A stretch of 64,000 nt of DNA, taken from the NCBI GenBank assembly GCA_019752115.1, contig JAIEMN010000001.1, positions 1 through 64,000 of the forward strand, given 5' to 3'. Source of the DNA: Gemmatimonadaceae bacterium (GTDB taxonomy: Bacteria > Gemmatimonadota > Gemmatimonadetes > Gemmatimonadales > Gemmatimonadaceae). Under the pieces are notes generated by a model. That model was not told where the DNA came from and did no database searches. It was given only the letters and a program-made list of their open reading frames with translations. The translations under genes and the position numbers were made by a program. Positions 1-9,107 of the stretch are shown here, one piece after another (the first letter of the stretch is position 1; every line of letters begins with the position of its first letter).

Positions 1-1
1 A

Positions 2-454
2 CAGATCGCTGAGGACATCGCCGATGAGGCGGAGATCGCCGCCGACGACGCGGCCGGTGGCTTCAACGATCCCTTCGTGTTGGCCAATGCGTTGGTCAAG
101 CTCGGCGCCTGGCGGATCCCATCTGCGTCGGCGACGTTCGCTTCTGCGGTGCCGGGGTTTCTCCGCAAGGACATGCTGGATCGACGCGTGCGACGCCTGA
201 TCGGTGCGGATGTCTCCCCCCGTCCACGCTCGTCAGGCCGCGCACTTGCCGGCGCCGTCGTCATGCTCGTGATCAGCACCGCGTCCGGGGTGGTGGACGT
301 CCATGCCCTTCCGTCGCATGGGGCATTGCATCAGGCGGGGGCGCACTGCGCTCATGAAGGGGTCCGATCACTTGCGCACCTGTTCTGTCGGTGGGGCGTG
401 CGGGGGGCTCTCCTGCCGGACGGCGGCCGTGATTGTCCACACCGCGGTCACTAG
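2..454 (+). CDS. M56 family (BlaR1-like) metallopeptidase, C-terminal part (5' end outside window)
   Basis: Reading frame 2 is open from the window edge and ends at a TAG at 452-454. The first visible residues (Q-I-A-E-D-I-A-D-E-A) match the E-x-x-A-D segment that follows the HExxH helix in M56/M48-type membrane zinc proteases. They are followed by the 'DPF-LA-AL-KLG' stretch typical of M56 proteins and one predicted membrane helix (about residues 83-100 of the visible part). M56 proteins usually partner a BlaI/MecI/CopY-type repressor, which would lie upstream and is not visible. The last ~40 residues look unlike a conserved domain. The gene is convergent with the flgF-like gene. Family call is fairly sure; substrate unknown. 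Confidence 0.6.
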   Translation, partial: QIAEDIADEAEIAADDAAGGFNDPFVLANALVKLGAWRIPSASATFASAVPGFLRKDMLDRRVRRLIGADVSPRPRSSGRALAGAVVMLVISTASGVVDVHALPSHGALHQAGAHCAHEGVRSLAHLFCRWGVRGALLPDGGRDCPHRGH

Positions 455-632
455 CCGTCGTTGCCGGAGACGTTGCTCATAGCGTTTGAGACGGCCCACT
501 TCGCCGAAGATCACATGCTGCGATTCTCGAGACCTCCACTACGTGAGCATTAGGCATCCAAGACGAGCGCGTCGCCGACGTCGAGGTCACGAGGGTGTGC
601 GAGTACCTCAGGCATCGTTGCCACGTGAACGA

Positions 633-1334
633 TCAGACGGGCTTCGCCAGCGCATTCGCGATGTCGTCCACCGACTCGAGCGTCGCCATCGCGGTCTGCG
701 CGGAGCGATAGCGTTGTAGCACGTCAAGCATCTCAGTCATGGCAGTCATTGCGTTCACATTTGATTCCTCGACGAAGCCTTGTCGAATGTCGCGCTGTTC
801 GATCGGGACGCTCGCTCGGGTCGCGTCCGGCACGAATCGCGTGCCGCCCTCATGCTGCAGTGCGCCTACCTGTGCGACTCGTTCGAGACGTAATCGCTTC
901 AGTGCGATACCGTCGACAGACACGAGACCAGTGACATCGACGTCGATGCGGCCAACGGGCAGCGTCAGCGCGCCGCCCTCGGCTAGCACAGGATTGCCCT
1001 GCAAGTCAACCAGGCGTCGATTCGCATCCAGCGCGAACGTGCCGTCGCGGACCATGCGCTCGCCAGAAGGCGTTTGCACCACAAAGAATCCATCGCCGCG
1101 GACGGCGAGGTCAAGCGGATTTCGCGTCGGCGACAGTGGTCCTTGTGACGGATCGAGCGACGCATCAGCGGCGGACAGTGCACCATCCAACATTCGCGCA
1201 AACGGAGTTTCGGCCTTGAACCCTCGCGTCGAGATGTTGGCGAGGTTGTTGGCTAACACCGCCTGGCGGCGCTCCAGCATGCGGAGCGCCGCCGCCGCAC
1301 TCGCCGCCCCATCGGCGACTACGGGATCGGGCAT
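633..1334 (-). CDS. flgF: Flagellar basal-body rod protein FlgF-like, orphan
   Basis: 233 residues, close to the usual FlgF length. The N-terminus has the rod/hook helix with 'ANNLANISTRGFK' at about residues 27-39. The middle carries the FlgE/F/G body ('VRGDGFFVV' near 83, 'RDGTFALDANRRLVD'). The C-terminus has the 'EESNVNAMTAMTEML' rod helix (about 192-206). It should form the proximal rod of the flagellum. It stands alone: no flgG, flgA or other flagellar gene flanks it, only the metal-resistance regulator upstream (112 bp away, same strand) and a convergent M56 gene. No clear Shine-Dalgarno precedes the ATG. Being full length, it may be functional with the rest of the flagellar genes elsewhere, or a relic. 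Confidence 0.8.
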   Translation of the reverse strand: MPDPVVADGAASAAAALRMLERRQAVLANNLANISTRGFKAETPFARMLDGALSAADASLDPSQGPLSPTRNPLDLAVRGDGFFVVQTPSGERMVRDGTFALDANRRLVDLQGNPVLAEGGALTLPVGRIDVDVTGLVSVDGIALKRLRLERVAQVGALQHEGGTRFVPDATRASVPIEQRDIRQGFVEESNVNAMTAMTEMLDVLQRYRSAQTAMATLESVDDIANALAKPV

Positions 1335-1446
1335 TGTCGGTCGGGCAGGACTGGCATGTACAAATGATGCGCATCGGGGTCATTGTGGTGCGAGTAGCGA
1401 TTCGGACAACCGGTGATGAAATCGGCCGCGCCGAACGGTTCTTTCC

Positions 1447-2274
1447 TCACAACTGCATCATGAGCGCCGGTCCCATGGACTTGATCCATCCTGCGTCAGC
1501 GATGTCCGACGAGTTGAGGCGAAGCCACTTTTTGGCCTTGGCGCGAAGCGCGGCCGGCGATTCAAACTCGAGAAAGTGCGAAACCCACTCGATCCGTGCT
1601 CGTTCGCAGTCCAGCAGAAAGCCGGCGAAGATCAGGCGACTGAGCGCGATCAAGCGGATCGGGCTACCGAGCCCCGCCTCGTAGGTCAATCGACGCAGAC
1701 TTCGCTCGGAACAGTTGCACGCATTCGCCAGTTCACCCACCGTATACGACGCGTACGCCAATCGCAAGCTCGTCTTGACGAGGGCGACGGCGTGCGGCTC
1801 TACGTACGGCGCGATGGCCGCCCACACCTGCGTATAGAGCGTGCGCGGTCGATTGGCCTGAATCCATCGCACCAGCGCGTCGAAAGAGTCCCCGTCGGTA
1901 ACAGTGAACACGTCCGCAAATCCGGCTTTGGCGAGCCGCACGATCGCGGACGTCGCGAGTGCCGCGTCGAAGGCGACCGCAGCGGCAATGACATGACTGG
2001 GCGCGAGGCGCACGGCTTCACACACGCGATTCAGTTGAACAGCGTCGGAAACCGGTTCGCTCAATGCCGCCACATACACCGCCATCGGGCGGTGCTGTAG
2101 GCACTCACTCAGCGGAAACACCCCGCTGTATCGGTCGATTCGTGTTTGCGTCGCCATTCGGTTGGCGATGCGTGCGTGCCAAATGTCTGGCACGTTCCAC
2201 AACACAATCGGATCGATCCGGACACTCGATGACTCGAGAATCTGCGGCAGCGACTCTGGCGACCGCGCGCTCAT
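1447..2274 (-). CDS. AraC-family-like transcriptional regulator of the metal-efflux operon
   Basis: 275 residues. The C-terminal ~110 residues carry two helix-turn-helix segments of AraC/XylS type: a first at about 170-195 ('YTVGELANACNCSERSLRRL') and a second ending with 'FESPAALRAKAKKWL'. The first ~130 residues form a soluble alpha/beta domain with no recognisable metal-binding Cys/His cluster. The ATG overlaps the stop of the P-type ATPase gene (ATGA), so it is co-transcribed with the efflux genes and probably regulates them or a linked function. AraC-type proteins are less usual than MerR, ArsR or two-component regulators for such operons, so the effector is unclear. Confidence 0.65.
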   Translation of the reverse strand: MSARSPESLPQILESSSVRIDPIVLWNVPDIWHARIANRMATQTRIDRYSGVFPLSECLQHRPMAVYVAALSEPVSDAVQLNRVCEAVRLAPSHVIAAAVAFDAALATSAIVRLAKAGFADVFTVTDGDSFDALVRWIQANRPRTLYTQVWAAIAPYVEPHAVALVKTSLRLAYASYTVGELANACNCSERSLRRLTYEAGLGSPIRLIALSRLIFAGFLLDCERARIEWVSHFLEFESPAALRAKAKKWLRLNSSDIADAGWIKSMGPALMMQL

Positions 2275-4751
2275 GTCGCCCCAGCCACTGCTCGCGCAGG
2301 CGGCGACCCACGATAGGCCAGCAATCGTAGTGCGTTCGCGATGACGACGAGGGTACTTCCCTCGTGCACGGATACGGCGAGCGCGATGCCGACAACTCCA
2401 GTGATTGAGGTGACGATCAGCACCGCGATCACACCGAGAGATAGCGCCAGATTCTGCCGGATCACACGCTTGGTTTGGCGACTCAAGCCAATGGCGAAGG
2501 GGAGACGACCCAAGTCGTCGCTCATGAGCGCGACATCGGCCGTTTCGAGCGCGGCGGCTGTGCCGGCACCGCCCATGGCGATGCCAACCGTCGCGTGGGC
2601 AAGCGCGGGGGCGTCGTTCACGCCGTCTCCCACCATCGCCACCGTGCCCTTGGCCGCCAGCTCTTTGATTGCCGTGACCTTGTCCTCGGGCAGTAGCCCC
2701 GCGCGCACGTCGTCAATGCCGACCCGCGCTGCAATGGCGCGGCCGACTCCGGCATTGTCGCCGGTTAACATGACCAACTGCTTCACGCCAACGCTGCGCA
2801 GCGCCTCGAGTGTTGCGCGTACACCGGAACGTGGTTGGTCCGCGACGCCGATCACGCCGAGAAACGTGACCTTACCAGTGGACGACGTTCGCCGAACAAC
2901 GATCACGGTGCGTCCATCGCTCTCCAGCCGCTCCGCGTCTTGTACGATCTGTCCGGGCACCGTACTGCCACCGCCGTCTGCAACTTGAAACATCTTGAGG
3001 CGCCCGACCTCCACGCGATCATCGCCCACTCGCGCACGAATGCCGAGTCCTGTCACCGACACTACGTCGCTGGCCTGAAGCACGGGAGCGTCCAGCGACT
3101 CAGCGGAATCGATGACCGCCTTCGCCAGTGGATGTTGCGACTGCCGCTCCACGGCCGCCGCTGACGACAGCAACTCCTGCGGCGTGATTCCGTCATTCGG
3201 TAGCACATCGGTTGCGCGCGGTGTTCCCAGCGTAATCGTCCCCGTCTTATCGAACGCGACTATGTCAACCGCGCCGAGTGCCTCGAGGTGCGCGCCGCCC
3301 TTGATCAACACGCCGTTGCGCGCCGCTTGTGCGATGCCGGAGAGAATCGCCGCCGGCGTGCCAAGCGCGAGCGCGCACGGAGATGCCGCGACCAGCAGCG
3401 TCATCGCGCGATAGATCGCGAGGCGCCAATCCCACACGCCGATGAGCGGCGGCACCACCATGACCAACACCGTCGCAAGAAGCACGAGCGGAACGAACAC
3501 TCTCTCGAAGCGTTCGGTGAACTGTTGCGTTGGGGCCTTTTGTGTCTGCGCTTCGGCGACCAACGTGATTACCCGGTCAAGCGTGCGGTCGCCGACCGCG
3601 TTGGTGACCTGAATCAGGAGTGCGCCCTCACCATTGACGGTGCCGGCGTACACTTGATCGCTCACCGCCTTCTCGACGGGCACGCTCTCTCCGGTGATCG
3701 GCGCTTGATTCACCGCGGATCGACCGCCCACGACTGTACCGTCGACAGACAAGCGTTCTGCCGGACGCACGAGCACACGGTCCCCTCGCCGAACCTCCTC
3801 GACTTTCACCACGGATTCTTGGCGGTCTTCTCCTTCACCACGGATCACCGTCGCAGTGGTCGGGGCCAGCTCGGCCAACGCCTTGATGGCGTTGCGGGCG
3901 CGCCCGAGCGCGTAGTGCTCGAGCGCGTGGCCGAGACTGAAGAGGAAAAGCAGCAACGCCGCTTCGAGCCACTGACCGAGACCCGCGGCGCCGGCGGCCG
4001 CGACGATCATCAGCAGGTCGATGTCGAACTTGAAGCGCCCCTTTCGTACGTCCCTGAGAAAGTGCCCGACGTTGTCACGTGCGCCGAAGAGGCATGACAC
4101 AGCGAACAACGCCACCGCGGTCCGCGCCGAGCGCGCCTGCATGACCCAGCCGAGCGACAGCAACACACCCGCGGTGAGGCTCCATGAGAGCTCACGATTG
4201 CGCGCGTACCACGACGTACCGGTCGGATCCTCAAGCGAGACATCTGGAGACCTCGATTGCGGCGTGCTGACCAACGCGGACTCGATGGCTTCGCGCGTCG
4301 TTGCCTCCCGATCGAATTCCACTCGCACGAGTTGAGCCGCTACACTGACGGAGACGGAGGTCACACCCGGCACGACGCGCACGCGTTCCTCGATCCGCCC
4401 TCCACCATCCTCGCTTGTCACTTTCCGAAGCTCAATGACCGCGTGACCATAGCGCTGCCACACGTCCGCGCCAGCGCTCTTCGCGATGGCCGTGAGTTGC
4501 GAGAGTGACAAGCGCTCGGGATCATAGTGCAGACAAAGCTGCGCGCTGGCCGGTGATGAGGAACCGTTCGCCGATGCGCTGTTCGGCGCGCCATCCGAGT
4601 CTCCGTGTGGATCCCCCACTCGCAGCACATGGACGCGTGTGACGTCCGGACGCGCCTCGAGCAATGAGATAAGGCGTGCCACACACGCGTCGCGCTCGTC
4701 CGGTAGGTCCGGGAGCAGGAGCGGCAAGTCCAGTCGAGTCGTCGCTTCCAT
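2271..4751 (-). CDS. P1B-4-like heavy-metal (Co/Zn/Cd) exporting P-type ATPase
   Basis: 826 residues, an inner-membrane metal exporter. Motifs: TGES (353-356), a metal-binding SPC in the transmembrane core (457-459), the phosphorylated Asp501 in DKTGT, a QHPLA nucleotide-domain motif, GDGVNDAP near the C-terminus, and HEGST (796-800) in the last helix. SPC plus HEG[ST]T in the final helix is the signature of subgroup P1B-4 (CtpD/CoaT). The ~190 residues before the first helix contain two degenerate ferredoxin-like halves without a CxxC, so no classical HMA site. It lies 3 bp after the RND pump and overlaps the regulator gene, so it is part of the efflux operon. The cargo is inferred; a Zn/Cd preference is equally possible. 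Confidence 0.88.
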   Translation of the reverse strand: MEATTRLDLPLLLPDLPDERDACVARLISLLEARPDVTRVHVLRVGDPHGDSDGAPNSASANGSSSPASAQLCLHYDPERLSLSQLTAIAKSAGADVWQRYGHAVIELRKVTSEDGGGRIEERVRVVPGVTSVSVSVAAQLVRVEFDREATTREAIESALVSTPQSRSPDVSLEDPTGTSWYARNRELSWSLTAGVLLSLGWVMQARSARTAVALFAVSCLFGARDNVGHFLRDVRKGRFKFDIDLLMIVAAAGAAGLGQWLEAALLLFLFSLGHALEHYALGRARNAIKALAELAPTTATVIRGEGEDRQESVVKVEEVRRGDRVLVRPAERLSVDGTVVGGRSAVNQAPITGESVPVEKAVSDQVYAGTVNGEGALLIQVTNAVGDRTLDRVITLVAEAQTQKAPTQQFTERFERVFVPLVLLATVLVMVVPPLIGVWDWRLAIYRAMTLLVAASPCALALGTPAAILSGIAQAARNGVLIKGGAHLEALGAVDIVAFDKTGTITLGTPRATDVLPNDGITPQELLSSAAAVERQSQHPLAKAVIDSAESLDAPVLQASDVVSVTGLGIRARVGDDRVEVGRLKMFQVADGGGSTVPGQIVQDAERLESDGRTVIVVRRTSSTGKVTFLGVIGVADQPRSGVRATLEALRSVGVKQLVMLTGDNAGVGRAIAARVGIDDVRAGLLPEDKVTAIKELAAKGTVAMVGDGVNDAPALAHATVGIAMGGAGTAAALETADVALMSDDLGRLPFAIGLSRQTKRVIRQNLALSLGVIAVLIVTSITGVVGIALAVSVHEGSTLVVIANALRLLAYRGSPPARAVAGAT

Positions 4752-4754
4752 GGG

Positions 4755-7700
4755 TTAGCTCGCGAGCGGTGAGGGTGTCGTCAGGTCAGAGCGTCGCTCG
4801 AACATCTGATACAGGAGCGGTAGCACGAGCAGCGTGAGAAGCGTGGCGGTTACCAACCCGCCAATGACCACGGTCGCGAGCGGCCGCTGCACTTCTGCGC
4901 CTGACCCGGATGACAACGCCATCGGGATGAATCCGAGCGACGCAACGAGCGCCGTCATGAGTACCGGACGAAGTCGTGTCATCCCGCCCTCTCGAACGGC
5001 GTCGTCCAGCGACCGGCCGGACTGACGGAGCTCATTGATGTAGCTCACCATCACCACGCCGTTCAGCACGGCGACACCGAAGAGCGCGATAAATCCGACA
5101 CCAGCGGAGATTGAGAACGGCATGCCGCGCAACAGCAGCGCGACCACGCCTCCCACCGTCGCCAGTGGAATGCCAGTGAAGACAAGGGCCGCTTGTCGCA
5201 ACGAGTTGAACGTCGCGAAGAGCAGCAGGAAGATCAGCAGCAACGAGACCGGCACTACGAGCATCAGTCGACGGGTGGCGCGTTCGAGATTCTCAAACTG
5301 TCCGCCGAACTCCGGGCGATAGCCGCTCGGAAGTTTCACCCTGCCCTGCTCGAACAGCGCACGCACATCGGTGACAAAACTGCCGATGTCGCGACCGCGC
5401 ACATTGCCCTCCACAATCAGAAGGCGCGAACCGTTCTCGTGGCTGATTTCAGCAGGGCCGGCAACTTCCTGGACGCTGGCGAGCTGGCCGAGCGGCACCC
5501 GTTCGCCGCCGGGAGTGCTGACCAGAATAGCGCTGACACTGGACGCACTCTGCCGAACGGCAGCCGGGAATCGCGCCGTGAGTGCGAAGCGACGTTGCCC
5601 TTCGAGCACTTGTGAGATGTTGGAGCCGCCAAGCGCCTCCACGACCTGCATGACATCCGCGGCGTTCACACCGTATCGCGCCAGTTGCTCAGGAATCACG
5701 CTGATCTGCAATTGCGGCAAGCCTTCGAGCTGTTGAGCCTTGAAGCCAGTCGCGCCAGGAAGCTTGCTGACCGCCGACACCACTTCGTCGCCGAGCCTGC
5801 TCAGCGTCGCGAGATCGTCCCCGTAGATCTTGATCGCCAGATCGCTACGCACTCCAGCGATCAGCTCGTTCACGCGGAGTTCGATAGGTTGGCTAAAGCT
5901 GAACACGAGGCCTGGAATCTTCGCCAAGGCCGTCGACATCCTGGCTTCCAGATCTGCCTTGTTCGACGCTTTGATCCACTTGTCTTCGGGCGTGAGCATC
6001 ACGAGGATGTCACTGACGTTCACGCCCATCGGATCGGTCGCGATCTCGGCACGCCCTGTCTTTGAGACGACGTCGACGATCTCGTCTGGAAATTCGTCGC
6101 GTAACACTTTCTCAAGTTGAGAGGTCTGACGCGTACTCTCCTCGAGTGAAACGCTCGGCAAGCGCAGCACTTGAAGCGCGAAGGAGCCTTCGTCGAGTCG
6201 CGGAATGAACTCAGAGCCGAGAAACGGCACCGCCCCGAGCGCGGCGACCACCATGACGGCCGACGCCAGCATCACGGGACGGCCGTGTGAGATCGTCCAC
6301 TCGAGTGCTGGCGCGTACACCCGCTTCGCACGCTTGACCAACCAGACATCCTTCTCTTCAACGTTGCCCTTGAGAAAGAAGGAAATCAGTACTGGCGTGA
6401 GCAGAAACGTGAGGATCAGCGATCCGACGAGCGCGAAGACCACCGTCAATGCCATCGGCTTGAACATCTTGCCTTCGACGCCCTGCAACGTCAGGATCGG
6501 CAGATAGACGACGATGATGATGCCGACGCCAAATAGGATGGGACGTGCGACTTCGGCGCACGCGTCAAGCACCGTGTGCAAGAAGCCCTCGTTCTCGTTC
6601 CGATGTCCCAGCCGTCGCATGGAATTCTCAACCATCACGACCGATCCATCGACGACGAGCCCAAAATCGACGGCGCCAAGCGACATCAAACTGCCAGCGA
6701 TGCCCGCTTTGACCATCGCGCTGACCGCGAAGAGCATCGAGAGCGGAATGGCGAGCGCCACGATGAACGCCGCTCGCAGGTTTCCGAGTAGCAGGAACAA
6801 TACGACGATTACCAGCACCGAGCCTTCGACCAGATTCTTCTCGACCGTGCCGATCGTGCGTTGCACGAGGTCCGTACGATCGTAGAACGTGGTCATCGAC
6901 ACACCGTTTGGGAGCGTGCGCGCGGCCGCCGCCACTTTCTCCTTCACGGCACCGACCACCGTTCGCGCGTTCGACCCGATACGCATCATGACGATGCCGG
7001 TCACGACTTCGCCCCGACCGTCCTTCGTAACCGCGCCCTGTCGAATCGTCGAGCCGATCACGACGTCGGCAACGTCACCGACTCGCACCGGTGTGCCATC
7101 GCGACTGGTGACGACGACTCCACGGATCTGATCCAGGCTCTGCACCTGTCCGACGCCTCGAATGATCAGCTGTTCGGCGCCACGCGTGAGATAGCCGCCA
7201 CCCGCGTTCTGATTGTTGCGCGAGACGGCATCGAGCACCTGCTGCAACGTGACGCCGTATTGTACCAGCGCCTCGGGCCGCACGAGGACTTGATACTGCT
7301 TCTCGAAGCCGCCGAGCGTGTTGACTTCCGCCACGCCAGGCACCGTGCGCAGCTGTGGCGCGATCACCCAGTCCTGCAACGTGCGCAGCGCGGTAGAGTC
7401 CTGGCGAAAGCTGTCGGCCGCGGCGATGTTCGCCACCACGGCGTACTGAAACACTTCGCCGAGGCCAGTGGACACCGGTCCCATCTCCGGTGATCCGTAT
7501 GCACTCGGAATCTGCTCGCGCGCCTGTAGCAGTCGTTCCTGAACCTGCTGGCGCGCAAAATAGAGGTCCGTGCCCTCGTTGAACACGACCGTCACTTGTG
7601 AGAGGCCGAACTTGGAGATCGAACGAATCTCCTCCAGCTCCGGCAAGCCGAACATCGCCAGCTCGACGGGTAGGGTGACCTGGCGCTCGACTTCGACCGG

Positions 7701-7868
7701 CGAAAGCGCTGCGGCGTTCGTATTGATCTGTACCTGCACGTTTGTGACATCGGGCACCGCGTCGATCGGCAGTCGAAGCGCGGACCATACTCCTGCGCCC
7801 GCCAACAACGCGGTAAGCGACATGATTAGTAGTCGCTGTTTGAGGACAAAGCCAATTAGTCCGCGCAT
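4755..7868 (-). CDS. czcA: Heavy-metal efflux RND transporter, CzcA/CusA family
   Basis: 1037 residues, full length for an HME-RND pump. The N-terminus has the first membrane helix and the 'LPIDAVPDVTNVQVQ' porter start typical of CzcA/CusA. Helix 4 carries D-F-G-x-x-x-D-G...E-N at 401-415 (proton relay and HME signature). The C-terminal block has the expected helices and the 'RLRPVLMTALVASLGF' segment. It works as a trimer in the inner membrane, coupled to the adaptor and outer-membrane factor encoded just upstream (3 bp gap). The DFG...DG...EN form fits Zn/Co/Cd or divalent pumps better than a confident Cu/Ag call. The symbol indicates family only. Confidence 0.9.
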   Translation of the reverse strand: MRGLIGFVLKQRLLIMSLTALLAGAGVWSALRLPIDAVPDVTNVQVQINTNAAALSPVEVERQVTLPVELAMFGLPELEEIRSISKFGLSQVTVVFNEGTDLYFARQQVQERLLQAREQIPSAYGSPEMGPVSTGLGEVFQYAVVANIAAADSFRQDSTALRTLQDWVIAPQLRTVPGVAEVNTLGGFEKQYQVLVRPEALVQYGVTLQQVLDAVSRNNQNAGGGYLTRGAEQLIIRGVGQVQSLDQIRGVVVTSRDGTPVRVGDVADVVIGSTIRQGAVTKDGRGEVVTGIVMMRIGSNARTVVGAVKEKVAAAARTLPNGVSMTTFYDRTDLVQRTIGTVEKNLVEGSVLVIVVLFLLLGNLRAAFIVALAIPLSMLFAVSAMVKAGIAGSLMSLGAVDFGLVVDGSVVMVENSMRRLGHRNENEGFLHTVLDACAEVARPILFGVGIIIVVYLPILTLQGVEGKMFKPMALTVVFALVGSLILTFLLTPVLISFFLKGNVEEKDVWLVKRAKRVYAPALEWTISHGRPVMLASAVMVVAALGAVPFLGSEFIPRLDEGSFALQVLRLPSVSLEESTRQTSQLEKVLRDEFPDEIVDVVSKTGRAEIATDPMGVNVSDILVMLTPEDKWIKASNKADLEARMSTALAKIPGLVFSFSQPIELRVNELIAGVRSDLAIKIYGDDLATLSRLGDEVVSAVSKLPGATGFKAQQLEGLPQLQISVIPEQLARYGVNAADVMQVVEALGGSNISQVLEGQRRFALTARFPAAVRQSASSVSAILVSTPGGERVPLGQLASVQEVAGPAEISHENGSRLLIVEGNVRGRDIGSFVTDVRALFEQGRVKLPSGYRPEFGGQFENLERATRRLMLVVPVSLLLIFLLLFATFNSLRQAALVFTGIPLATVGGVVALLLRGMPFSISAGVGFIALFGVAVLNGVVMVSYINELRQSGRSLDDAVREGGMTRLRPVLMTALVASLGFIPMALSSGSGAEVQRPLATVVIGGLVTATLLTLLVLPLLYQMFERRSDLTTPSPLAS

Positions 7869-7871
7869 GGC

Positions 7872-9107
7872 TCAGCCCTCCTCGCCGATTTCGTCTTTCA
7901 CGAGCTCTGAGCGAAGCGCGAAGGCTCCAGTTGTCACCACACGTGCGCCAGGTGCGAGCCCTTTGAGGATGACTACGCGTCCGCCGTCGATGGTGTCACC
8001 GACCTCCACGCGAACGGCGCGAAACTCGCCAGCCTTGGCTCCGGGTATGAACACCGCGGTGCCTTCCTTCAGCTTCTGAATCGCTGACTGCGGCACCACG
8101 GCGAGCGCCGTTCCGTTGCCACCCACTTGCAGCGTTCCGCTCGCGAACATTCCCGGCTTGAGCGCCCGATCGTCGTTCGGCAGTTCGATACGCGCGCGTG
8201 CAGTGCGGCGCTGCGGATCGACGATATCAGCGAGGTAGATGACGCGACCGTTGAAGACACGATTCGGATACGAGCCCACGGTCACGGTCGCGCGCTGTCC
8301 GGCGCGCACTCGCGAGAGATCGCGTTCGAACACGTCGAGCTCGATCCACACGCGGCTCAAGTCAGCAATGGTGAAGAGCGAATCGTTTGGCGTCGTGGTC
8401 TGGCCCAGGCTCGCACGGCGCGCTACGACGACGCCACCGAACGGCGCGACGACGTCGAAGTGGCCGCCGGTACCGTGTCCAGCGCCGAGGACTGCCAGCC
8501 GATCTTCCGCACTGCGGAGCGCCGCTTCGTTGCGCCGGACTTCGGCCTCCGCGTCAAGCAACTCCTTTCGGCTCGAAATGCCCTGCGTGGCGAGTCGCTG
8601 CTCGCGGTCGTAGTTCTCGCGCGCAATGCGAAGAAGCGCGGTAGCCTGCTTCTCATCGGCTCGAATCTGGCCGACCTCTGGACTCTCCAGCTCCGCGAGT
8701 ACTTGGCCTCGACTGACCCGCGCACCGAGGTCTACCGGCAACGCAATCACGCGACCCAGTGTACGGGCACCGATATGGGTTACGCGATTCTGGTCGTACG
8801 TGATCGCGCCGGTTAGCGGCAATCCATTGGTAAGCGTGCTATCCGCATTTTCGACACGGATACCCGCGATGGCGGCCGCTGCCGAATCGAGTTGCACGCG
8901 CTCCGCATGCGGCGCCGCCGCACTGTTGTCTGCGGTGCTTGCGGTGGCCGCAGACGGCTTCTCTTCAGAATCCGACGACTTACCGCAACCCGCGACGCTG
9001 ACGGTGGCAAGTGCGAGCACAAAGACGATGCGTCGACGCGTCGCTGACGCTCCGATCCGAGCGGACGCGTTCGTGTGGACGCGCGAGAGAAGGCGATGCG
9101 AGGTCAT
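7872..9107 (-). CDS. czcB: Periplasmic adaptor (membrane fusion) lipoprotein, CzcB/CusB family
   Basis: 411 residues. The N-terminus has a basic stretch, a hydrophobic segment and a lipobox ending V-A-G-C (Cys41), so it is probably inner-membrane anchored. It then shows the hairpin/lipoyl arrangement of HlyD/CzcB adaptors: 'ALPVDLGARVSRGQVLAELES' (first lipoyl half), a coiled-coil helical hairpin rich in Arg/Glu/Ala (about 155-215), 'VVAPFGGVVVARRASLGQTT' (second lipoyl half), and a beta-barrel ending with 'LAPGARVVTTGAFAL'. The ATG overlaps the stop of the outer-membrane gene by 4 bp. No His-rich extension is seen. Confidence 0.88.
   Translation of the reverse strand: MTSHRLLSRVHTNASARIGASATRRRIVFVLALATVSVAGCGKSSDSEEKPSAATASTADNSAAAPHAERVQLDSAAAAIAGIRVENADSTLTNGLPLTGAITYDQNRVTHIGARTLGRVIALPVDLGARVSRGQVLAELESPEVGQIRADEKQATALLRIARENYDREQRLATQGISSRKELLDAEAEVRRNEAALRSAEDRLAVLGAGHGTGGHFDVVAPFGGVVVARRASLGQTTTPNDSLFTIADLSRVWIELDVFERDLSRVRAGQRATVTVGSYPNRVFNGRVIYLADIVDPQRRTARARIELPNDDRALKPGMFASGTLQVGGNGTALAVVPQSAIQKLKEGTAVFIPGAKAGEFRAVRVEVGDTIDGGRVVILKGLAPGARVVTTGAFALRSELVKDEIGEEG

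Noticed and set aside
739-1416. Long plus-strand open frame antisense to the flgF-like gene
   Set aside because: Composition (Ser/Arg/Thr/Ala rich) is a typical high-GC shadow; the opposite strand encodes a clear FlgF.
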